Shown in pieces: positions 1 to 9,204 of a stretch of 64,000 nucleotides of DNA. The translations under genes and the position numbers were made by a program. Position 1 is the stretch's first letter; every line of letters starts with the position of its first letter. The DNA is from Saccharopolyspora phatthalungensis (GTDB lineage: Bacteria > Actinomycetota > Actinomycetes > Mycobacteriales > Pseudonocardiaceae): positions 5,501,501 through 5,565,500 of the forward strand of contig NZ_JACHIW010000001.1 of NCBI RefSeq assembly GCF_014203395.1, read 5' to 3'. A model generated the notes under the pieces. The model had not been told where the DNA came from. It saw nothing but the letters and a program-made list of their open reading frames with translations, and searched no databases.

Positions 1-1
1 T

Positions 2-1672
2 GCCTCGGCGACCTTGGCCGTGTTTGGCCGCCGCAAGGACGGCGCACCTGGACGTAAACCGGTCCTTGCCGGTCCGCGGACACTGACCTGGACGATGGAC
101 CCGCAAGTGCTGGTCGACGCGTTCCGGGACGCGAAGCTGATCGGCAAGGACGAATCGCTACGGCTCGTGGAGCGTGCCGCGCATGATGGCGCGGGCTGGG
201 CCGTCACCGTCGATCTACCCGCAACCCGCAAGGCTGCTGACGTCATCAAGCACCGTGAGGCGCTTGCGTCGGCGTTGGCGGTCGATGAATTGCAGCTCAT
301 CGTCGAAAGGGTGCGCGGACGGAGCGGCCACGCGGGCCGGGTCTTCCTGTGGGTTGCCGATGAGGACCCGTATTCCGGTGCGCCGTTGCGGTTCCCGTTG
401 CAGGATGTGGAGTTCTGGGACGCCTGGCGGTCGATTCCGTTCGGCCGCGACGCGCGCAACCGCCGGATTGACCTGCAACTGGTGTGGACGTCGCTGGTGG
501 TCGGTGCGATCCCCCGGCAGGGCAAGACGTGCGCCACCCGACTACCGGCGGCCGGACTGATCCTCGATCCGTACACGCAGCTGTATGTCTTCGACGGTAA
601 GGGAGGGAAAGACTGGCAGGCCGCCGAAGCCGTGGCGCACCGGTACGTCTGCGGTGACGAGCAGGAACACACCGAAGCTGTCCGGGACTACCTGGTCGAG
701 CTGGTAGCCGAGGTACAAGCGCGGTTCGCTCGGATGTCCACCCTGGACGATGAGATCTGCCCCGAGTCGAAGATCACACCAGCGATCTCTCGTGACCGTG
801 ACCTCGGCATGCCGATCACAGCCGTGATCATCGATGAGGTTCAGGTGTACCTGGAAAACCCGACGCGGCAGGAGATCGAGGGGAAGAAAATTACGCTCGG
901 CGCGTACATCGCGGACCTACTGACCTACCTCGCCCGAAAGGGGCCAGCCGTCGGCATCGTGGTCATCCTCGCCACGCAGCGGCCGGACTCGAACACGATC
1001 CCATCACGGCTGCGGGCCGTGCTTGGGTCACGCTTTGCGCTACGAGTGATGGACTGGCGGGACTCCAACATCGTGCTCGGCGAGCAGATGAACACGCGCG
1101 GCTTCGACGCATCCACGCTGCTGCCCAGCCACAAGGGAGTTGGCATCCTGCGCCCGGACGGTGACACCGACGCAGGGGCCGACACGGTTGCGGTGGCGGT
1201 GCGCACGTTCTACATGGACAACGCTGAATGGCGGTCAATCTGCGAACGGGGACGCACGCTTCGGGAGGCAGCCAGGACGTTGACCGGTCACGCGGCCGGA
1301 GACGACAGTCCGCGCGCGATCGACCAGGCCGCCGTCGTGAAGGCACTCGGCAGCGGCACCCGCGCCGACGACACCTCGCCGGTCGAGTTGCCGGAACCGC
1401 TCGCGGCGGTTGTCGAATACCTCGGTGACGACCTGGACCAGCGCGAGTTTGTGCCGACCGCCGAGCTGACCAACGCGCTGGATGTCGAGCCGAGCGTGTT
1501 CGCGCGGCAGATGGGGCAGCTGGAGTGCAGACCGACCCGGCACCGCGTTCCGGACGAGGACGGCGAGGTCCGTCGGGTGCGCGGCTACTTCACCGCCGAC
1601 ATTCGGGCAGCGATCGACCGGGTATCTGATGAAATCAGCTCAGCTGATCAGTCGGAAGCTGACCAGCCATGA
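2..1672 (+). CDS. FtsK/SpoIIIE-type DNA translocase of an integrative element (5' partial)
   Basis: This is an FtsK/TraB-like ATPase of the kind that moves double-stranded DNA between mycelial cells in actinomycete integrative conjugative elements. A Walker A motif (GAIPRQGKT) is encoded near 503-529 and a Walker B strand ending in IIDE near 820-837. The C-terminal 70 residues look like a small winged-helix domain. The frame is open to the window edge, so the true start is upstream; the first in-window start is a TTG at 14. The stop overlaps the next gene by ATGA, and the element's integrase follows. The family call is firm. The conjugative role is inferred from the family and the neighbouring integrase. 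Confidence 0.85.
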   Translation, partial: ASATLAVFGRRKDGAPGRKPVLAGPRTLTWTMDPQVLVDAFRDAKLIGKDESLRLVERAAHDGAGWAVTVDLPATRKAADVIKHREALASALAVDELQLIVERVRGRSGHAGRVFLWVADEDPYSGAPLRFPLQDVEFWDAWRSIPFGRDARNRRIDLQLVWTSLVVGAIPRQGKTCATRLPAAGLILDPYTQLYVFDGKGGKDWQAAEAVAHRYVCGDEQEHTEAVRDYLVELVAEVQARFARMSTLDDEICPESKITPAISRDRDLGMPITAVIIDEVQVYLENPTRQEIEGKKITLGAYIADLLTYLARKGPAVGIVVILATQRPDSNTIPSRLRAVLGSRFALRVMDWRDSNIVLGEQMNTRGFDASTLLPSHKGVGILRPDGDTDAGADTVAVAVRTFYMDNAEWRSICERGRTLREAARTLTGHAAGDDSPRAIDQAAVVKALGSGTRADDTSPVELPEPLAAVVEYLGDDLDQREFVPTAELTNALDVEPSVFARQMGQLECRPTRHRVPDEDGEVRRVRGYFTADIRAAIDRVSDEISSADQSEADQP

Positions 1673-1833
1673 CGGCCGATGACAGCGACGGGGACCGTGT
1701 CACAGTTCGTCTACCGGACGAATTACCTGTACTAACGAGAGAAGTGAGCCGCATACTGCTTGGCATACTGGTCGAGTTGACCGAGATCGAGGTCCCCGAC
1801 GAACCGCCAAGGAAGGAATCACATGACTGTTGA
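1669..1833 (+). CDS. Small 54-aa protein of the integrative element
   Basis: The start ATG overlaps the translocase stop (ATGA), and the C-terminus overlaps the integrase start by 11 bp, so the three genes are translationally coupled. The product is acidic with a short amphipathic central stretch (residues about 20-38) and no recognisable domain. The position between translocase and recombinase suggests an element-specific accessory such as a recombination directionality or regulatory factor, but nothing in the sequence proves that. Confidence 0.6.
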   Translation: MTADDSDGDRVTVRLPDELPVLTREVSRILLGILVELTEIEVPDEPPRKESHDC

Positions 1834-3586
1834 AATCAGCGGAGATCCGTGGGCGACGCTGGATGACCTGCTCGGAGTCGAGGTGGTCGACAACGTTGAC
1901 TCTGGGATCGGGCCGGTCGCCTTCTACGGCCGCTGCTCCACTGAGGACAACCAAGACCCGGAAACCTCGCACGGCTGGCAGCTCGGCAACGCGACGAAGT
2001 TCGTCGAACCGCTCGGCGGAATCGTCGCCGCCGAGTACTTCGATGTCGGCCAGTCCCGCTCGGTGCCGTGGGAGCGGCGTCGGGAGGCCGAGCAGTTGCT
2101 GACCGCGTTGAAGGACCCGAACCGAGGCTGGGACGCCGTGGTCGTCGGCGAGGGCACGCGTTGCTGGTTCGGTAACCAGTTCTCGCTGATCGCTCCCAAA
2201 TTCGCGGCCTACGGTGTCGATCTGTGGGTGCCCGAGCTCGGCGGCAAGTTCGATGCTCGCAACCCGTCGCACAAGATGCTGATGAGCGTGCTCGGCGGCA
2301 TGAGCGAGTCTGAGCGCCAGCACGTACAGGCTCGCGTGCGGGCCGCGATGGATGCGCAGGTGCTCAACGAGGGCCGCCACCAAGGCGGCCGAGCACCGTA
2401 CGGCTACAACGTCGTTGACGGCGGACCGCACCCTAACCCGCGCAAGGCCGCCGAGGGTTACCGGCTGCGTGTGCTGGCGATCGATGCGGCATCGGCCGAG
2501 GTCGTGCGGCGGATCTTCGTGGAGTACCTGAGCGGTAAGGGAGACAGGGCGATTGCCAACGGGCTGAACCGGGATGGTGTCCCGTGCCCGTCGGCGCGGC
2601 GGCCGGAGCAGAATCGGCACCGGCTTGCCGACGGCTGGCAGGGCAGCACGGTCCGATCGATCCTCGACAACCCCCGCTACACCGGCTACGCGTTCTTCGG
2701 GCGCTGGACCCGACAAGAAACCCTGCTGGACCCTGACGACGTAGCAGCGGGTCACGTGATCCGGTTCCGACGCGCTGGCGCTGACGGCGTGGTGCGCTCG
2801 CGGCGACCCGCCCACCCGGAGATCGTGAGTGTCGAGGACTTCACCCAAGCACAGCTTCTCCGCCGATCCAAGGGAGCGGGCGGACTGCGGACCGCCCGCA
2901 AGGCCGAGCGAAGCGGTCGCCCCACCAAGCGGCCGTACCTGTTCCGTGGCCGGATTCGGTGCGCGGTCTGCACGCGGAAGATGGAGGCCAGCCCGCGAGC
3001 CCACGCCATGTACTACCGCTGCCCGGCCCGCACGCTTGCCCCCGGCTCGGCAGCGTTGGCCGAGCATCCGCCCGCTGTGTACCTCCGTGAGGATCTGATC
3101 CGAGACGCCGCCAACGGGTGGCTCGGTGGGCTGTTCGCACCTGAGAACGTCGATCGGACGGTCGCGGCACTGGTTGCGTCCCAGCAGACTCCCCACGCCA
3201 CATCCCCCACGCTGGAAACAGCCAAGACGCGGCTTGCCGACGCAGAGGCGCGGCTACGCCGCTTCCAAGCGGCGATCGGAGCCGGAGTGGACCCGGCAGC
3301 GCTAACGGAGGCGATCAACGAGGCGCAAGCCGAGCGCGCCGCAGCCCGCGCCGAGCTGGAGAACAGGCCAGCACCCAACGCGCTCACCGATGCTGAGATC
3401 TACGCCATGATTGATTCGCTCGGCGACGTCGGCCCAGCGCTGTCCGGTGCCAAGCCAGACCGGCTTGCGAACCTCTACCAGGCCGTTGACCTGCAAGTAC
3501 GATACGAACCGGCCGAGCGGGCCGCCCAAATAAAAATTCACCCGGCAAGCCGGGTGAATAGTGTGCGTGTCCGAGGGGGGACTTGA
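1823..3586 (+). CDS. Large serine recombinase (integrase) of the element
   Basis: This 587-aa large serine integrase has an N-terminal resolvase domain with the catalytic serine in YGRCSTEDN (about Ser39). It continues with an ESERQ-type motif near residue 165, a recombinase domain (GGRAPYGY, about 190-290), a zinc-ribbon with paired cysteines (CAVC about residue 379, YRC about 399) and a C-terminal coiled coil rich in Ala, Glu and Arg. The start ATG is preceded by AAGGAA. Its stop codon lies inside the T-arm of the oppositely oriented tRNA-Leu gene, so the last residues are encoded by tRNA sequence. This marks the right attachment junction of the element. Confidence 0.92.
   Translation: MTVEISGDPWATLDDLLGVEVVDNVDSGIGPVAFYGRCSTEDNQDPETSHGWQLGNATKFVEPLGGIVAAEYFDVGQSRSVPWERRREAEQLLTALKDPNRGWDAVVVGEGTRCWFGNQFSLIAPKFAAYGVDLWVPELGGKFDARNPSHKMLMSVLGGMSESERQHVQARVRAAMDAQVLNEGRHQGGRAPYGYNVVDGGPHPNPRKAAEGYRLRVLAIDAASAEVVRRIFVEYLSGKGDRAIANGLNRDGVPCPSARRPEQNRHRLADGWQGSTVRSILDNPRYTGYAFFGRWTRQETLLDPDDVAAGHVIRFRRAGADGVVRSRRPAHPEIVSVEDFTQAQLLRRSKGAGGLRTARKAERSGRPTKRPYLFRGRIRCAVCTRKMEASPRAHAMYYRCPARTLAPGSAALAEHPPAVYLREDLIRDAANGWLGGLFAPENVDRTVAALVASQQTPHATSPTLETAKTRLADAEARLRRFQAAIGAGVDPAALTEAINEAQAERAAARAELENRPAPNALTDAEIYAMIDSLGDVGPALSGAKPDRLANLYQAVDLQVRYEPAERAAQIKIHPASRVNSVRVRGGT
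3528..3558 (-). terminator. Intrinsic terminator of tRNA-Leu, inside the integrase coding region
   Basis: A perfect 10-bp stem (TTCACCCGGC at 3537-3546 with GCCGGGTGAA at 3549-3558) is followed on the minus strand by a T-rich tract (3536 down to about 3528). It lies just 3' of the minus-strand tRNA and also within the last codons of the plus-strand integrase gene. Confidence 0.8.
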
Positions 3587-3653
3587 ACCCCCACGCCCAT
3601 TAATAGGGCACTAGCACCTCAAGCTAGCGCGTCTGCCATTCCGCCACTCGGAC
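3568..3653 (-). tRNA. tRNA-Leu (anticodon GAG)
   Basis: Read on the minus strand, the acceptor arms GTCCGAG and CTCGGAC pair and the discriminator base is A. The anticodon loop TTGAGGT gives GAG, which reads CUU/CUC leucine codons. A long variable arm is present and the T-loop is GTTCAAGTC. CCA is not encoded. The length (86 nt) and class II shape fit tRNA-Leu. The 3' half overlaps the end of the serine integrase, which identifies this tRNA as the integration target of the element to its left. Confidence 0.95.
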
Positions 3654-3772
3654 GCCTCAGCGCCGCCCTTTTGATCGGGCGGCCCCGCTGTGTTGTGTGA
3701 ATAGATTAGCCCATGGTCATTCCCGCTCCAACGGCACCCCCCTCCTTGTTCTCCGGGTGATAGAAATGCCTG

Positions 3773-5128
3773 GTGAGCGCACACAACGAGGATATCTCCG
3801 GCACTGATCACCACGCGGGGTTGCAGCGGGCCGAGGACGAGGTCGTCGGCTTGGCCAGTGACCTGATCCGCATCGACACCACCAACACGGGCGACCCCGA
3901 GACCCTTGTCGGGGAGCGTGTCGCCGCCGAGTTCGTAGCGGGCAAGCTCAGTGAGGTCGGGTACGACGTCACCTACGTGGAATCCGGGGACCATCCTGGG
4001 CGCGGCAACGTCGTCGCTCGGCTGCCCGGCGCCGACTCTTCGCGTGGCGGGCTGCTGGTGCATGGGCACCTGGACGTTGTGCCTGCGGACGCCGCCGAGT
4101 GGTCCGTGCACCCGTTCTCCGGTGCCGTGCAGGACGGCTATGTGTGGGGTCGGGGCGCGGTCGACATGAAGGACATGCTGGCCATGAGCCTCGCAGTCGC
4201 CCGGCGGCTCAAGCGGGACGGCCTTACCCCGCCGCGGGATGTCGTCTTCGCGTTCCTGGCCGACGAGGAGGCCGGCGGTTTCCACGGGGCGCAGTGGCTG
4301 GCAGATCACCGGCCCGAGCTTTTCGAGGGCTGCACCGAGGCGATCAGCGAGGTCGGCGGCTTCTCCGTCACCTTCAAGGACGGCGTGCGCGCCTATCTGA
4401 TCCAGTCCGCCGAGAAGGGCATTCGCTGGTTGAAGCTGCGGGTGCGGGCCCGCGCCGGGCACGGCTCGATGGTGCATGACGACAACGCCGTCACCAAGCT
4501 CGCCGAAGCCGTGGCCAAGCTCGGCACGCATCGCTTCCCGCTGGTGCTGACCGACTCCGTTCGCGAGTTCCTCGATGGTGTCACCGAGATCACAGGTTGG
4601 GATTTCCCGGAGAACGACATCGAGGGTGCCGTGGCCAAGCTCGGGAACCTGTCGCGGATCGTCGGCGCCACGCTCCGCGATACCGCCAACCCGACGATGC
4701 TCACCGCCGGGTACAAGCACAACGTGATCCCCTCGGTAGCAGAGGCCGCTGTTGACTGCCGGATTCTGCCGGGTCGGGAGGAGGCCTTCGATCGCGAGCT
4801 GGCCGAGCTGCTCGGTCCTGACGTGGAGCGGGAGTGGGTGGGATTGCCGCCCGTGGAGACCAGGTTCGAGGGGCGCATCGTCGATGCGATGTCCGCCGCC
4901 CTGCTTGCCGAGGATCCCGGTGCCAAGGCACTGCCCTACATGATGTCCGGGGGGACCGACGCGAAGTCGTTCAGCCGATTGGGCATGAACTGCTACGGCT
5001 TCGCGCCGCTGAAGTTGCCTGCCGACCTCGACTTCAGCGCCTTGTTCCACGGCGTTGACGAGCGTGTTCCGGTGGATTCGCTGAAGTTCGGGACTCGCGT
5101 GCTGGACCGGTTCATCCGCAGCAGTTGA
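3773..5128 (+). CDS. M20/M28-type zinc metallopeptidase (dipeptidase/deacylase)
   Basis: This 451-aa M20-family hydrolase should carry a di-zinc centre. HGHLDVVP (about residues 98-104) supplies the first zinc ligand and Asp, WGRGAVDMKD (about 127-134) the bridging Asp, and DEEAGG (about 162-167) the catalytic Glu-Glu. The dimerisation domain follows, and a late His sits in FHGVDERVP near the C-terminus. The family cleaves dipeptides or N-acyl amino acids in the cytosol; the substrate cannot be told from the sequence. The GTG start has a weak ribosome site. It is the first chromosomal gene beside the tRNA-Leu integration site. Confidence 0.88.
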   Translation: MSAHNEDISGTDHHAGLQRAEDEVVGLASDLIRIDTTNTGDPETLVGERVAAEFVAGKLSEVGYDVTYVESGDHPGRGNVVARLPGADSSRGGLLVHGHLDVVPADAAEWSVHPFSGAVQDGYVWGRGAVDMKDMLAMSLAVARRLKRDGLTPPRDVVFAFLADEEAGGFHGAQWLADHRPELFEGCTEAISEVGGFSVTFKDGVRAYLIQSAEKGIRWLKLRVRARAGHGSMVHDDNAVTKLAEAVAKLGTHRFPLVLTDSVREFLDGVTEITGWDFPENDIEGAVAKLGNLSRIVGATLRDTANPTMLTAGYKHNVIPSVAEAAVDCRILPGREEAFDRELAELLGPDVEREWVGLPPVETRFEGRIVDAMSAALLAEDPGAKALPYMMSGGTDAKSFSRLGMNCYGFAPLKLPADLDFSALFHGVDERVPVDSLKFGTRVLDRFIRSS

Positions 5129-5182
5129 GTGTCGGTGCCGTCTGGTTTCATCTACCCGAGTTGATCATCGGGGAGGGGCGGC

Positions 5183-6148
5183 GTGGACCTGGCGCGTTTG
5201 ATCGAGATCTACCTGGAACACCTGCAGGCCAAGAAGCTCGCGGCCAACTCGCTGCGCGCCTACCGCCGCGATTTGGAGTCGGTGGCCGGTGAGCTGGTCG
5301 AGCTCACCGGTCGCGGTGCCGACGGGCTGGCGGTGGACCGGATCACCGCCTCGGTGCTGCGGTCGGCGTTTGCGCGTTTCGCCGCCGCTCGGTCCGCCTC
5401 GTCGGTGACCCGGGCCTGGTCGACCTGGAACGGGTTCTTTGGATTCCTGGTGGTCGAGGGCGCGGTGACCGGCAATCCGATGCAGGTGGTGCCGAAGCCG
5501 CGCAACTCGCCGGCCACGCCGAAGCCGCTGCAAGGCGAGGACACGCCCGAGCGGCTGCTGCGCATGGTGGCCTCCGGGGCCCGGCGGGCGCGGAACCCGT
5601 GGCCGGAGCGCGATCTCGCCGTGCTCTCCACTCTGTTGTGCACCGGTGTGCGGTCGGCGGAGTTGCTGGAGCTGACCATTGCGTCGTTGGCCGGCCGGGC
5701 CGGGGATCGTCGTTTGCACGTGCACGGCAAGGGTGGGAAGAACCGCTCCATCCCGATCGAGGACACCCTGGACGTGTTGATCCAGGGCTACCTGCAGTCG
5801 CGGCGGGCGCGGTTCGGCGAGCGGCTGCCCGGCGGTGAGCCATTGTTCGTCGATCACCACGGCGAGCCGCTGCGCCGGGGTGGCCTGCAATACATGGTGC
5901 GGCAGTCCTTGCGGGCCGCTGGGGTTTCGGACCGGGTACAGCCGGGCGCGATGGTGCACGCCCTGCGGCACACCTTCGCGACGCGGCTCGCGGAGGATGG
6001 GGCGAGCGCCGCCGAGATCGCCAAGCTGCTCGGTCATTCCTCGATCAATTCCAGCCAGACCTACATCGACGTGACCGCCCGGGAGCAGCGGATGTCGGTG
6101 CGGGCGAACCGGACGTTGCAGGTGCTCGGCGAGTTGTCCGGCGGCTAG
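5183..6148 (+). CDS. Xer-type tyrosine recombinase
   Basis: This 321-aa tyrosine recombinase has an N-terminal SAM-like core-binding domain (residues 1-95) and a full catalytic domain: Arg in TGVRSAELLEL, Lys in GKGGKNRSIP, HALRHTFATRL, LGHSS and the nucleophile Tyr in SQTYID. Its length and layout match XerC/XerD chromosome-dimer recombinases. No element genes flank it on the right, so a chromosomal role is likelier than an element integrase, although the serine-integrase element lies only 1.6 kb away. GGGGAGGGG precedes the GTG start. A dif site was not identified in the window. Confidence 0.8.
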   Translation: MDLARLIEIYLEHLQAKKLAANSLRAYRRDLESVAGELVELTGRGADGLAVDRITASVLRSAFARFAAARSASSVTRAWSTWNGFFGFLVVEGAVTGNPMQVVPKPRNSPATPKPLQGEDTPERLLRMVASGARRARNPWPERDLAVLSTLLCTGVRSAELLELTIASLAGRAGDRRLHVHGKGGKNRSIPIEDTLDVLIQGYLQSRRARFGERLPGGEPLFVDHHGEPLRRGGLQYMVRQSLRAAGVSDRVQPGAMVHALRHTFATRLAEDGASAAEIAKLLGHSSINSSQTYIDVTAREQRMSVRANRTLQVLGELSGG

Positions 6149-6358
6149 CTCCACGAGTGGGCGATGGCCACGCGGATCGTCGCCCCCGGTGAGGTCGGGG
6201 CAGCCCCGGCACTCAGCAGCGGGTGCTCGATCGGGTCGATGACGGTGTGGGCGAGTTTCCCGGGCGCTGATCGCGTCGATGTCCGCTACCGCGAACTAGC
6301 ACAGCCAAGCGGCGGGTCGTCGCTCAGCGCGCGATGCGCGCGGTCGGCCTCGGCGAGC

Positions 6359-6712
6359 TCACCTCAGCCGTTCGAGTTCCGCTGCCACGTTGACGACCTG
6401 AACCGCCAGCTTGCGCAGTTCGGTGTGGTCCGCGGCGTCCTCGACAGCGGTGACCACGTCCTCGGCAGCGCATCGCAGCTGGAACAGCCGGTCCTGCAGG
6501 TCGGCGAGTTCGGCGGCCGACAGCACCACCGAGTCTTCCGGGAGGCCGCCGCGCTGCACCGCCGTGCGCCGCTCGTAGGCGCGCTGGCGGCAGGACTGGG
6601 CGCAGTACTGGCGGGGTCGTCCCTGCCGACCCGCCTCCGGGACGCGACGTCCGCACCAGGCGCAGTGCCTGGCTTGGCGCTGGCGGCGGGGCGGCGGTGC
6701 CGAGGTTTCCAC
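6359..6712 (-). CDS. Conserved zinc-finger-like protein (117 aa)
   Basis: The N-terminal half has a four-cysteine module (CAWCGRR, then YCAQSCRQRAYERR) that should bind one zinc. The C-terminal half is a helical segment. The CxxSCRQRAYERR pattern recurs in short actinobacterial proteins of unknown function. It is divergent from the GDPD gene, with about 70 bp between starts. Nucleic-acid binding is a guess from the basic zinc module. Confidence 0.75.
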   Translation of the reverse strand: METSAPPPRRQRQARHCAWCGRRVPEAGRQGRPRQYCAQSCRQRAYERRTAVQRGGLPEDSVVLSAAELADLQDRLFQLRCAAEDVVTAVEDAADHTELRKLAVQVVNVAAELERLR

Positions 6713-6780
6713 GATCGATCACGTTAACCAAGGGCCCCGCCTGCGCGGTGACGGCACGCCGATCAGGCAGAGTTGCACTC

Positions 6781-7569
6781 GTGACGCATCCTTTCCTGCT
6801 CGGGCCCCGGCCCCGCGCGTTCGCTCACCGCGGCTGGCACCTCGGTGAACTGCACGATCTGGAGAACTCGCTGAGCGCGTTCCGGCGCGCGGCCGAGGAG
6901 GGGTATCGCTACATCGAGACCGATGTCTACTCGACCGCCGACGGCGTCGTGGTGGTCAACCACGACCCGACGCTGGACCGAACCACGGACGGCCGCGGCA
7001 CCATCGAGCGCCTGCCGTGGTCGGCCGTCGGTTCGGCGTTGATCGGCGGGCGGGAGCCGATGTGCCGCCTGGACGCGGCGCTGGAGGAGCTACCCGAGAC
7101 GTTCTTCAACGTCGACGTCAAAGCGGACTCGGCGGTGGAGCCGGTGCTGCGGACGCTGCGCGCGCACAACGCCTGGGATCGGGTTTGCCTGGCGTCGTTC
7201 GCCGAGCACCGCGTAGCCGCGCTGCGCCGGGCCGTCGGGCCTCGGCTGTTGACCTCGACCGGACGCCGTTCGGCCGGGTTGCTGTGGCTCGGGTCGCGCT
7301 GGGGCGGCTGGCCGCTGCGGTCCTCGGTCGCTGGCGGCGCGGCCCAGGTTCCGCCGGGGTTCGGGCCGTTGCGCTTGATCGACTCCCGGTTCGTGCGCCA
7401 GGCTCATCGGTGGGGGCTGGAGGTCCACGCCTGGACCGTCGACGAGGCCGAGGAGATGCGGGAGTTGCTGGATCTCGGTGTCGACGGTCTGGTCACCGAC
7501 CGGCCGGACGTGCTGCGTGAGGTGTTGCAGGAGCGGTTCGGCGAGCCGCAGCCGGAAGTCGGCGGGTGA
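6781..7569 (+). CDS. Glycerophosphodiester phosphodiesterase
   Basis: This 262-aa GDPD-family TIM-barrel enzyme hydrolyses glycerophosphodiesters to glycerol-3-phosphate and an alcohol. Family residues are visible: AHRGW with ENSLSAF, ETDVYSTADGV with NHDPTLDRTTDG, and FNVDVKAD for the metal-binding acid. The frame is open further upstream, but the GTG at 6781 begins a normal-length family member. There is no signal peptide, so it is probably cytosolic. Confidence 0.88.
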   Translation: MTHPFLLGPRPRAFAHRGWHLGELHDLENSLSAFRRAAEEGYRYIETDVYSTADGVVVVNHDPTLDRTTDGRGTIERLPWSAVGSALIGGREPMCRLDAALEELPETFFNVDVKADSAVEPVLRTLRAHNAWDRVCLASFAEHRVAALRRAVGPRLLTSTGRRSAGLLWLGSRWGGWPLRSSVAGGAAQVPPGFGPLRLIDSRFVRQAHRWGLEVHAWTVDEAEEMRELLDLGVDGLVTDRPDVLREVLQERFGEPQPEVGG

Positions 7570-7794
7570 GGGAGCAGACTGGGTGGTTTGCATGGTCAAT
7601 TGCGTTCCGACGACGGACAAGTGGCCTCGGCCCGGACAGCGGCGCGAGTGGTCGCCATCGGCGCTGCTCGATGCGACCCGCGCACCGGCTGAGCAGAACT
7701 ACGCATTGTCGCCGCACGGACCTCCCCCGTATTCCCTGAGCCAGTAAGGTCCGGTTACCCCCAATCGAGTGATGTTGGCCGGAGGACCGAACGG

Positions 7795-9204
7795 ATGAGC
7801 GTGATGGACAGCGACCTGGCACCGGATGCCGCGCGGAGGCGGCGTCGGGAGCAGTGGGGTTGGTGCTGGTACGACTGGGCCAACTCGGTGTTCCCGACTT
7901 CGGTGACGACGGTCTTCCTCTCGCTCTACCTGACTTCGGTGGCCACCGAGGCGGCCCGGGCCGATGTGGCGCGCAATGGCGTCAACGCCTGCCCGCAGGG
8001 CAACGCGCTGGTGCAGTGCGACATCTCGGTGTTCGGGCTCGCGTTTCCGGCCGGTTCGTTGTGGGGCTACCTGCTGTCGGCGGCAACCGTCGTGCAGGTG
8101 CTGGTGCTGCCGATCACCGGTGCGATCGCGGACCGGACCCAGAGCAAGCGGCTGATGCTGGCGATCTTCGCCTTTGGCGGCGCGGCGACCACGGGGCTGC
8201 TGGCGCTGGTGGGCGGTCAGGACTGGCAGCTGGGCATGGTGCTGTTCGTCATCGCCAACATCTGCTTCGGCGCCTCGGTGGTGGTCTACTACTCGTTCCT
8301 GCCGGAGATCGCCGACGCCGACGAGCGGGACCAGGTCTCCACCCGCGGCTGGGCAATCGGGTACCTGGGTGGCGGCGTCGCGCTGGCCATGCACCTGGTG
8401 ATCTACCTTGGCCACGGCGCGTTCGGGCTGGACGCGGCCGCAGCGGTGCGGGTGATCTTCCTGTCTTCGGGCCTCTGGTGGGCCGTGTTCACGCTGCTGC
8501 CGCTGACTGCCCTGCGGCGCCACCACGCCCCGGAGGGCACCGAGCGCGGCGCTTCCGCCATCACTGCCGGGTTCAAACAGTTGATCGGCACGTTGCGGCA
8601 GGCAAGGCACTTTCCGCTGACGCTGGCGTTCCTCGCCGCGTACTGGATCTACACCGACGGGATCTCGACGGTGGCCCAGGTCTCGGCGCAGTACGGCAGC
8701 CTGGAGCTCAAGCTACCGCAGGACACGCTGATCATCACGCTGCTCATCGTGCAGTTCATCGCCTTTCTCGGCGGAATGCTGCACGGGATCGTGGCGCGTC
8801 GGATCGGCGCGAAGAAGACGATTTTGATCAGCCTCGCCACCTGGCTGGTGGTGCTCATCGCGGCGTACTTCGTGCAGGCGGGGCAGGACATGCAGTTCTA
8901 TGGGCTCGCGGTGGGCATCGGGCTGGTGCTCGGCGGCACCAACGCGTTGTCGCGGTCGCTGTTCAGCCAGATGGTGCCGCCCGGCCGGGAGGCCGAGTAC
9001 TTCTCGCTGTATGAGGTGGGGGAGCGGTCCACGTCGTGGTTGGGGCCGTTGGTGTTCGCCGGGGTGGGACAGGCAACCGGGTCGTTCCGGCTGGCCATCA
9101 TCTCGCTGGTGGTGTTCTTCGCGGTCGGGCTGGTGCTGGTCACGCTGGTGCCGGTGCGGCGGGCGATCGAGGCCGTCGGCAACCCCGCGCCCAAAGTTCT
9201 GTGA
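7795..9204 (+). CDS. UMF1/Atg22-like MFS transporter
   Basis: This 469-aa membrane protein has about 12 hydrophobic segments. The WYDWANSVFPTSV region near residue 25 is characteristic of the UMF1 (Atg22-like) branch of the major facilitator superfamily. GGAGG sits 8 nt before the ATG. The substrate is unknown; eukaryotic Atg22 relatives export amino acids from vacuoles. It appears monocistronic, followed by about 500 bp without a gene. Confidence 0.82.
   Translation: MSVMDSDLAPDAARRRRREQWGWCWYDWANSVFPTSVTTVFLSLYLTSVATEAARADVARNGVNACPQGNALVQCDISVFGLAFPAGSLWGYLLSAATVVQVLVLPITGAIADRTQSKRLMLAIFAFGGAATTGLLALVGGQDWQLGMVLFVIANICFGASVVVYYSFLPEIADADERDQVSTRGWAIGYLGGGVALAMHLVIYLGHGAFGLDAAAAVRVIFLSSGLWWAVFTLLPLTALRRHHAPEGTERGASAITAGFKQLIGTLRQARHFPLTLAFLAAYWIYTDGISTVAQVSAQYGSLELKLPQDTLIITLLIVQFIAFLGGMLHGIVARRIGAKKTILISLATWLVVLIAAYFVQAGQDMQFYGLAVGIGLVLGGTNALSRSLFSQMVPPGREAEYFSLYEVGERSTSWLGPLVFAGVGQATGSFRLAIISLVVFFAVGLVLVTLVPVRRAIEAVGNPAPKVL

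Noticed and set aside
3611..5050. Long minus-strand open frame opposite the M20 peptidase
   Set aside because: Low-complexity, Gly/His/Arg-rich antisense reading of a clearly coding plus-strand gene; no ribosome site or domain.
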